Source: an uncultured Rhizobiaceae group bacterium (GTDB taxonomy: Bacteria; Pseudomonadota; Alphaproteobacteria; Rhizobiales; Rhizobiaceae). From it: a DNA stretch of 64,000 nucleotides. Where the stretch lies: contig CANMVS010000003.1 in assembly GCA_947501445.1 (NCBI GenBank), positions 475,740 to 539,739 of the forward strand, in the 5' to 3' direction. The translations under genes were made by a program, and so were the position numbers. Shown here in pieces: positions 60,361 to 64,000 of this stretch. The notes below the pieces were generated by a model that saw nothing but the letters and a program-made list of their open reading frames with translations, did not search any database and was not told where the DNA came from. How positions within the stretch are numbered: the first letter of the stretch is position 1; every line of letters starts with the position of its first letter.

Positions 60361-61383
60361 TTACTGCGCGACCTGCGCATTCCATTCCTCAAGCCATTTT
60401 TCCCGATTATCCAGAATAACCGCAGGTGGCAGCAGGTTGAGTGATTTCACCGTATCTTCGCCATAGGTCAGATTGGCGGCAATTTTTGCGTCAACCTTGA
60501 CTTCAGCGTTGGCCGGACTGTCAACAAGTGCTTCTGCCAGTTTGGTCTGGATGTCCGTGGAAAGCCAGAAATCCATGAACTGGTAAGCCAGATCTTCATT
60601 CTTGGCCCCTTTGGTCATGATCATGACATTCATGCCGCCGGTCTGACCTTCCTTGGGTGTCGCCCATTTGATGGGCATATCCATTTTAGTATAGGCTCCC
60701 CAGGCAAAACGGCCGACCGGCGCGGCAAGAATTTCTTCCTGCTGCATCAATTGTGCCACCTGCGACGAGCGTACGTAGAATGTAACAATATCATCCTTGT
60801 GGGATGCGATTTCTCCAATGGGTGCTGCCAGATCGGCTGCATCATTGCCCATTGCCTTGCCCAGCATGTAAAGCGATGGTGGTCCCTGATTGGTGGTGAC
60901 ATTGGGGAAGGCAACCCGGCCCTTCAACTCCGGTTTGAACAGATCCTGCCAACTGTCAATTGAGACCTTGTCTGAGCGATAGACTATCGACGTTGCATAG
61001 AATGTATAGCCAATGCCCAGATGATCACCGAGCGGATCCTTGGCAATCTCATAGAGCTTGTCGTAGTTGGTCAATTTGGAGGTGTCGATTGACTGGGTAA
61101 TGCCCTTGCGTGACGCGGCCAGCGCATCATGGGTCGACATCACAGCCATATCGATTTCCGGATCATCCTTGCGCGCTTCCAGCTTGGCCAGGCGCTCAAC
61201 ACTATTGCCGGTTTCAACAACAAGATCGCAGCCGCACATTGCTTCAAAGGGCGTATAGACAATCTCCTTGAAGGCATCCTGTGAAAATCCATAGACAGAT
61301 ATGACAAGCTTTTTGTCAGCGGCCTGGGCTGCGCCGCTGCAAAGCGCCAGAGCAACGCCGGTTGTGAGAATTGTTTTGATCAT
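60361..61383 (-). CDS. ABC transporter substrate-binding protein (PotD-like)
   Basis: A 340-residue periplasmic protein. Signal 'GVALALCSGAAQAADKK' with cleavage after AQA. The fold is of the spermidine/putrescine- or Fe-binding type: 'VISVYGFSQDAFKEIVYTPFEA', 'GIGYTFYATSIVYRSDKVS', 'ELKGRVAFPNVTTNQGPP'. Two cysteines in 'CGCD' (about residues 50-52). Genetic context with nucleoside hydrolase and adenine deaminase suggests purine nucleosides or bases as ligands rather than polyamines. AAAGGC precedes the ATG. Confidence 0.88.
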   Translation of the reverse strand: MIKTILTTGVALALCSGAAQAADKKLVISVYGFSQDAFKEIVYTPFEAMCGCDLVVETGNSVERLAKLEARKDDPEIDMAVMSTHDALAASRKGITQSIDTSKLTNYDKLYEIAKDPLGDHLGIGYTFYATSIVYRSDKVSIDSWQDLFKPELKGRVAFPNVTTNQGPPSLYMLGKAMGNDAADLAAPIGEIASHKDDIVTFYVRSSQVAQLMQQEEILAAPVGRFAWGAYTKMDMPIKWATPKEGQTGGMNVMIMTKGAKNEDLAYQFMDFWLSTDIQTKLAEALVDSPANAEVKVDAKIAANLTYGEDTVKSLNLLPPAVILDNREKWLEEWNAQVAQ

Positions 61384-61454
61384 AATAGATGCCTTTCATG
61401 TGTGGTTGGACAGTATGTGGCAGATCATCCTGGGAGGATGGGATTTGACTTTCA

Positions 61455-62486
61455 TCAGGGCGGAGCCGGACCGGAAGAATCGCGGATGACCAGCTCCATT
61501 GGCACCCGCTTTGTGGATGGTTCCTCATCGCCTGTGCCACCGGGCACAGGTCCTTCGGCATGTGAATTCTGTTCGATCTGTGTGATGAGTGCCCGCACTG
61601 CAATATTGGCGATCTCTTCCATGTTCATGCGCATGGTGGTGAGTGCGGGGGAAATATTAATGGACCAGATCAGATCATCAAATCCGGTCACGGTGGCTCG
61701 GCCCGGCACATCGATGCCGGCACGCTGCAATTCAGTAACCGCGCGCAGGGCATGCAAATCAGAAAGTGCGGCAAAGGCCGTCACGCCATGTTGTGCCTTG
61801 GGCACCAGACCGAGTGGGCATCCTGATCCCATCTGCGTTTCCAGGGCTTCCACCCAGATGACTTCGACCCGGGCGCTGTCGCTCAAAGCTGATTTCATGC
61901 CGCCCAGCCGGTCATTTTGCACATTGGAGTCCTGATAACCGCCGATGACAATTATGTTGCGATGGCCCAGCTTCCTCAGATAGCTGCCAATCTGCACGCC
62001 ACCGTCCCAATGGTCTGCCGACACCGTGTTCCCGGGTGTCGATGGTGCGTCGATCATTGCTACCGGGTGATTTATGTGGGCAATGCGGGTTCCGTGTCTG
62101 GGCACAATGATCAAACCGTCCGCACCACGCTCTATCAGACGACTGATGGCCTTGGTCTGCGCATTGATATCTCCACGGCTGTCACCTATGAGAATTCCAT
62201 AGCCTTTGTCCGATGCAGCATTTTCTATTGCCTGAGCAATTTGTGGAAAGAGCGGATGGGCAATATCGGCCAGCACAAGCCCCAATACCCCACTGCGCCC
62301 AGTGCGCAATGCGCGACCGGCCACACTGGGTACATAACCCATTTCATCCGCCTTTTTGCGGATTGTGGCGGCCAGATCCTCCGAAATGCGTCCTTTGCCC
62401 GACATGGCATTGGAAACAGCCGCAGCTGAAACCCCCAGTGCTCTGGCAATATCCGACAGGTTGACGCGTGCTTGCACTTTGTTCAT
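61455..62486 (-). CDS. LacI family transcriptional regulator of purine uptake/salvage
   Basis: A 343-residue LacI/PurR-type repressor. The helix-turn-helix is 'VNLSDIARALGVSAAAVSNAMSGKGRIS' near the N-terminus. The hinge ends 'GRALRTGRSGVLGLVLADIAHPLFPQIAQAIE' and the periplasmic-binding-like domain follows. The palindrome GCTTAAACGATTAAGC upstream is a LacI-type operator, so autoregulation of the lacI-ABC-nucleoside hydrolase-ade operon is likely. The start is uncertain: 62486 and 62501 are both possible; neither has a strong ribosome site. Confidence 0.87.
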   Translation of the reverse strand: MNKVQARVNLSDIARALGVSAAAVSNAMSGKGRISEDLAATIRKKADEMGYVPSVAGRALRTGRSGVLGLVLADIAHPLFPQIAQAIENAASDKGYGILIGDSRGDINAQTKAISRLIERGADGLIIVPRHGTRIAHINHPVAMIDAPSTPGNTVSADHWDGGVQIGSYLRKLGHRNIIVIGGYQDSNVQNDRLGGMKSALSDSARVEVIWVEALETQMGSGCPLGLVPKAQHGVTAFAALSDLHALRAVTELQRAGIDVPGRATVTGFDDLIWSINISPALTTMRMNMEEIANIAVRALITQIEQNSHAEGPVPGGTGDEEPSTKRVPMELVIRDSSGPAPP

Positions 62487-62508
62487 AGCCTCACGTTGCA
62501 TAAGGTAT

Positions 62509-62524
62509 GCTTAAACGATTAAGC
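62509..62524. promoter_or_regulatory. LacI-family operator GCTTAAACGATTAAGC
   Basis: 16-bp dyad with a central CG and perfect outer arms GCTTAA/TTAAGC, the architecture of LacI/PurR operators. It lies a few bases upstream of the LacI gene, where binding would block the whole downstream operon. Confidence 0.65.
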
Positions 62525-62627
62525 AAACTTTACGCGAAATGCCCGCAATGTCCAGCATGCCGTTACATGTGCCTGTGGAAACTGCGCATAACCAGTGGCT
62601 GGCTGGTCACAAATTGATGGTCAGTGA

Positions 62628-63119
62628 CTACTCAATCGGCCAGGCACAGGACTGTTCGCCGACGTCCTGACAGGGCTCGTAAAGGGCAACCTCGCTTTCG
62701 CTGCCATCCTCCCAGACCACCTGAACGGCAACAGTTGTTGCGGTATCGGCGGCCAGTTGCAATGCAATCACCTCGACGCCGGCGTCTGAAGGCAACGCCA
62801 TCGGGTTTTGTGGATTGCATTTGACCAGAGGAAATCGTTTGTCCAGTGCGGTTGAGTTGATCGAGTAGCGAATTTCCTGCAATCGACAGTGCAGTGTCTG
62901 CAGCGCGGTGAAATAGATCCACTGACTGCCATTGAAATTGCGAAACTGCACCCAGCCTGTCTGGCGATTGCCATCGAGCATGGCGCGGTAAATTTCAACC
63001 GGCAGAATTCGTGACTTGGTTTGTGCCAATCCCTGATGGGCACCAGCGAGTAAAACGCAAAGGACGATGAGGCCGCAGACAATTCGCTGTAATAGTTGAC
63101 AATGGTTCGTTTTATTCAT
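62628..63119 (-). CDS. Secreted hypothetical protein
   Basis: A 163-residue protein with a clear Sec signal ('RIVCGLIVLCVLLAGAHQGLAQ', cleavage near residue 33). The mature part has cysteines in 'TLHCRLQE', 'LVKCNPQNP', 'YEPCQDVGEQSCAW', likely two disulfides. The repeated 'W..FRNFNGSQWIYFTALQTL' and 'VEVIALQLAADTATTVAVQVVWEDGS' suggest a beta-rich fold. No family recognised. It is monocistronic, 103 bp before the LacI operator. Confidence 0.72.
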   Translation of the reverse strand: MNKTNHCQLLQRIVCGLIVLCVLLAGAHQGLAQTKSRILPVEIYRAMLDGNRQTGWVQFRNFNGSQWIYFTALQTLHCRLQEIRYSINSTALDKRFPLVKCNPQNPMALPSDAGVEVIALQLAADTATTVAVQVVWEDGSESEVALYEPCQDVGEQSCAWPIE

Positions 63120-63173
63120 GCAATTCCCCTTTTGCCTGAGACGCGCCCTATCAATAACAATAGCATGATGGTC

Positions 63174-63587
63174 CTATATTTCAGCAAACATCTCCAGTAA
63201 ATTGCCATCAGGATCGCGAAAGAACAGCGTGCGATGGCCGAAGTCGCGATCAGTGGGTGGTGATACAGTCTCCACGCCTTTGCGCTGCAGTTCTTCGGCG
63301 CATTGATTGACATCGGATGCCGACACTTTGAATGCCAACTGAAGTGTCGCACTGCCAGCGGGTATTGGAATGTCCGATGCCGTCAGGCCGGGTCTGGACA
63401 AGGCCAATGTGTTGTTGCCGATTTGATATTCATACCAGTTTGATGACAGTTCACGCGTCAGTGAGAACCCGAGAATATCCTCATAAAAACGCCGCATGGC
63501 CTCCATGTCGCGGACAAATATTACCGTGTAATCGATTGACCGAATGGCTTTGAATGCCGAATCGGAGATGCGGTCTGTGTCACTCAT
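63174..63587 (-). CDS. VOC family protein (glyoxalase-like)
   Basis: A 137-residue VOC protein. 'DYTVIFVRDMEAMRRFYEDILGFSL' opens the first module and 'GHRTLFFRDPDGNLLEMFAEI' closes the second, with His and Glu as possible metal ligands. Start 63587 (MSDTDRISDS) has AGGAAAA upstream; the longer frame is not used. Function unknown; typical members act in detoxification or resistance. Confidence 0.82.
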   Translation of the reverse strand: MSDTDRISDSAFKAIRSIDYTVIFVRDMEAMRRFYEDILGFSLTRELSSNWYEYQIGNNTLALSRPGLTASDIPIPAGSATLQLAFKVSASDVNQCAEELQRKGVETVSPPTDRDFGHRTLFFRDPDGNLLEMFAEI

Positions 63588-63665
63588 GTGGATTTTCCTG
63601 CCGGGCATTTGTCTGTCGAGGTAAATCATATCATAACGCCCGCCGCTGGCTTTGTATAAATGTCT

Positions 63666-63926
63666 TCACGCCGTATCGCGCCTGTCGGCGCTGGCTCCAG
63701 ACGGGGCGGGGCATAAGCCCCGACGCGCAATTCGCGCTTGCCCGCTTTGCGGGTAACCGTGTCATCTCGATAAGTCTCAGCGTGCCGCTCGGGAAATGTC
63801 TCGAGAGTCAGAGTGCGCAGCACCCGGTGACACCCTGCATGGCACTCAAACAGGCCGCGACTGCGGCCCGGCCAATAATTTGGCCGCCCCCTATGGAGCC
63901 AGCGCCGCAGGCGCGATACGCCGTGA
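63666..63926. repeat. Composite inverted-repeat element (REP/BIME-like)
   Basis: Left arm 63666-63699 begins TCACGCCGTATCGCGCCTGT; right arm 63894-63926 is its complement except one substitution and a one-base indel. Each arm is itself a GCGCC/GGCGC hairpin. The 194-base interior has further hairpins (CGGGGC/GCCCCG, GCCCGC/GCGGGT, GGCCGC/GCGGCC, CGGCCA/TGGCCG). A 105-codon frame covers it but has no ribosome site and composition unlike the neighbours. Confidence 0.65.
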
Positions 63927-63939
63927 GTATCTGTCTTAG

Positions 63940-63999
63940 TCAAGCATTGATTTCATTCCATTTACGATTGTCTCTCAAAAGTGCGTTGGCGGTTATGAG
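63940..63999 (-). CDS. C-terminus of an unidentified protein (partial)
   Basis: Reading the minus strand from the window edge, one frame gives LITANALLRDNRKWNEINA and then TGA at 63942-63940. It has normal amino-acid composition and ends just before the composite repeat. Only 19 residues are seen, so no family can be named. Confidence 0.3.
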   Translation of the reverse strand, partial: LITANALLRDNRKWNEINA

Positions 64000-64000
64000 A

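Noticed and set aside
63626..63943. 105-residue frame on the minus strand
   Set aside because: It lies inside the composite inverted repeat, has no ribosome site and its residues reflect the GC hairpins rather than a protein.
1..64000. tRNA, rRNA, CRISPR arrays, riboswitches, phage genes
   Set aside because: No cloverleaf, spaced direct-repeat array, aptamer-like leader or phage structural gene was seen on reading both strands.

Overview
The window reads as a chromosomal segment of an alphaproteobacterium, most likely Rhizobiales. The signs are a full TRAP transporter, a short DUF465/YdcH gene, an outer-membrane porin of the Omp25/31 type, PhnCDEE, several TetR regulators with short dyad operators, and many ~100-bp intergenic palindromic repeats like those described in Brucella and Rhizobium relatives. 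No rRNA, tRNA, CRISPR array or intact insertion sequence was seen. Gene density is high and most genes sit in short operons with ATGA-type overlaps.

Layout. (1) 0-8.2 kb: the tail of a sugar-permease-like gene, then a catabolic block with a cyclase-family hydrolase, a flavin-dependent monooxygenase, a TetR regulator, a peroxiredoxin/OsmC pair and a three-subunit molybdenum hydroxylase of the xanthine/CO dehydrogenase family. (2) 8.2-12.2 kb: an OmpA-like lipoprotein, an L,D-transpeptidase, a methyltransferase, and a TetR / anthrone-oxygenase-like / ABM-monooxygenase group. (3) 12.2-17 kb: a TRAP transporter whose binding-protein gene is followed by a PuuE-like deacetylase and a VOC protein. 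(4) 17-24.8 kb: an Atu/Liu-type biotin-dependent acyl-CoA carboxylase operon with divergent TetR. (5) 25-32.7 kb: a membrane-anchored GltB-like protein, small secreted proteins, fasciclin, PhnCDEE and a DMT exporter. (6) 32.8-37.8 kb: a berberine-bridge-like oxidase, an MHS-type MFS transporter, a YceI/cytochrome b561 pair and an HD protein. (7) 37.9-43 kb: TetR, GNAT, P450, extradiol dioxygenase and MhpA-like hydroxylase, an aromatic-ring degradation set. (8) 43.2-51.2 kb: a nine-gene operon with creatininase-like and CodA-like hydrolases, an SsuABC/NMT1-type importer, a FAD oxidase, a flavodoxin-fold reductase, RidA and a RutR-type regulator, probably for a nitrogen heterocycle. (9) 51.2-54.9 kb: a phosphoribosyltransferase, an M20 hydrolase, DUF465 and a porin. 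(10) 54.9-62.5 kb: a LacI-controlled purine nucleoside uptake and salvage operon. (11) 62.6-64 kb: a secreted hypothetical protein, a VOC protein, and a long inverted-repeat element at the right edge.

The most distinctive signals are not genes. A dispersed ~102-bp two-hairpin repeat occurs eight times, and its terminal TAG supplies the stop codon of three genes. A second, MITE-like element with 34-bp inverted ends supplies the stop of a fourth. A 16-bp palindrome (TTTATCGATCGATAAA and close variants) lies in front of the cyclase/monooxygenase, OsmC/molybdenum-hydroxylase and TRAP promoters, which suggests that regions 1 and 3 form one regulon. A RutR-like palindrome lies in front of the nine-gene operon that ends in the RutR-type gene. 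Together these make region 8 and the region 1+3 regulon the best candidates for undescribed catabolic systems. All functions are inferred from sequence reading alone.
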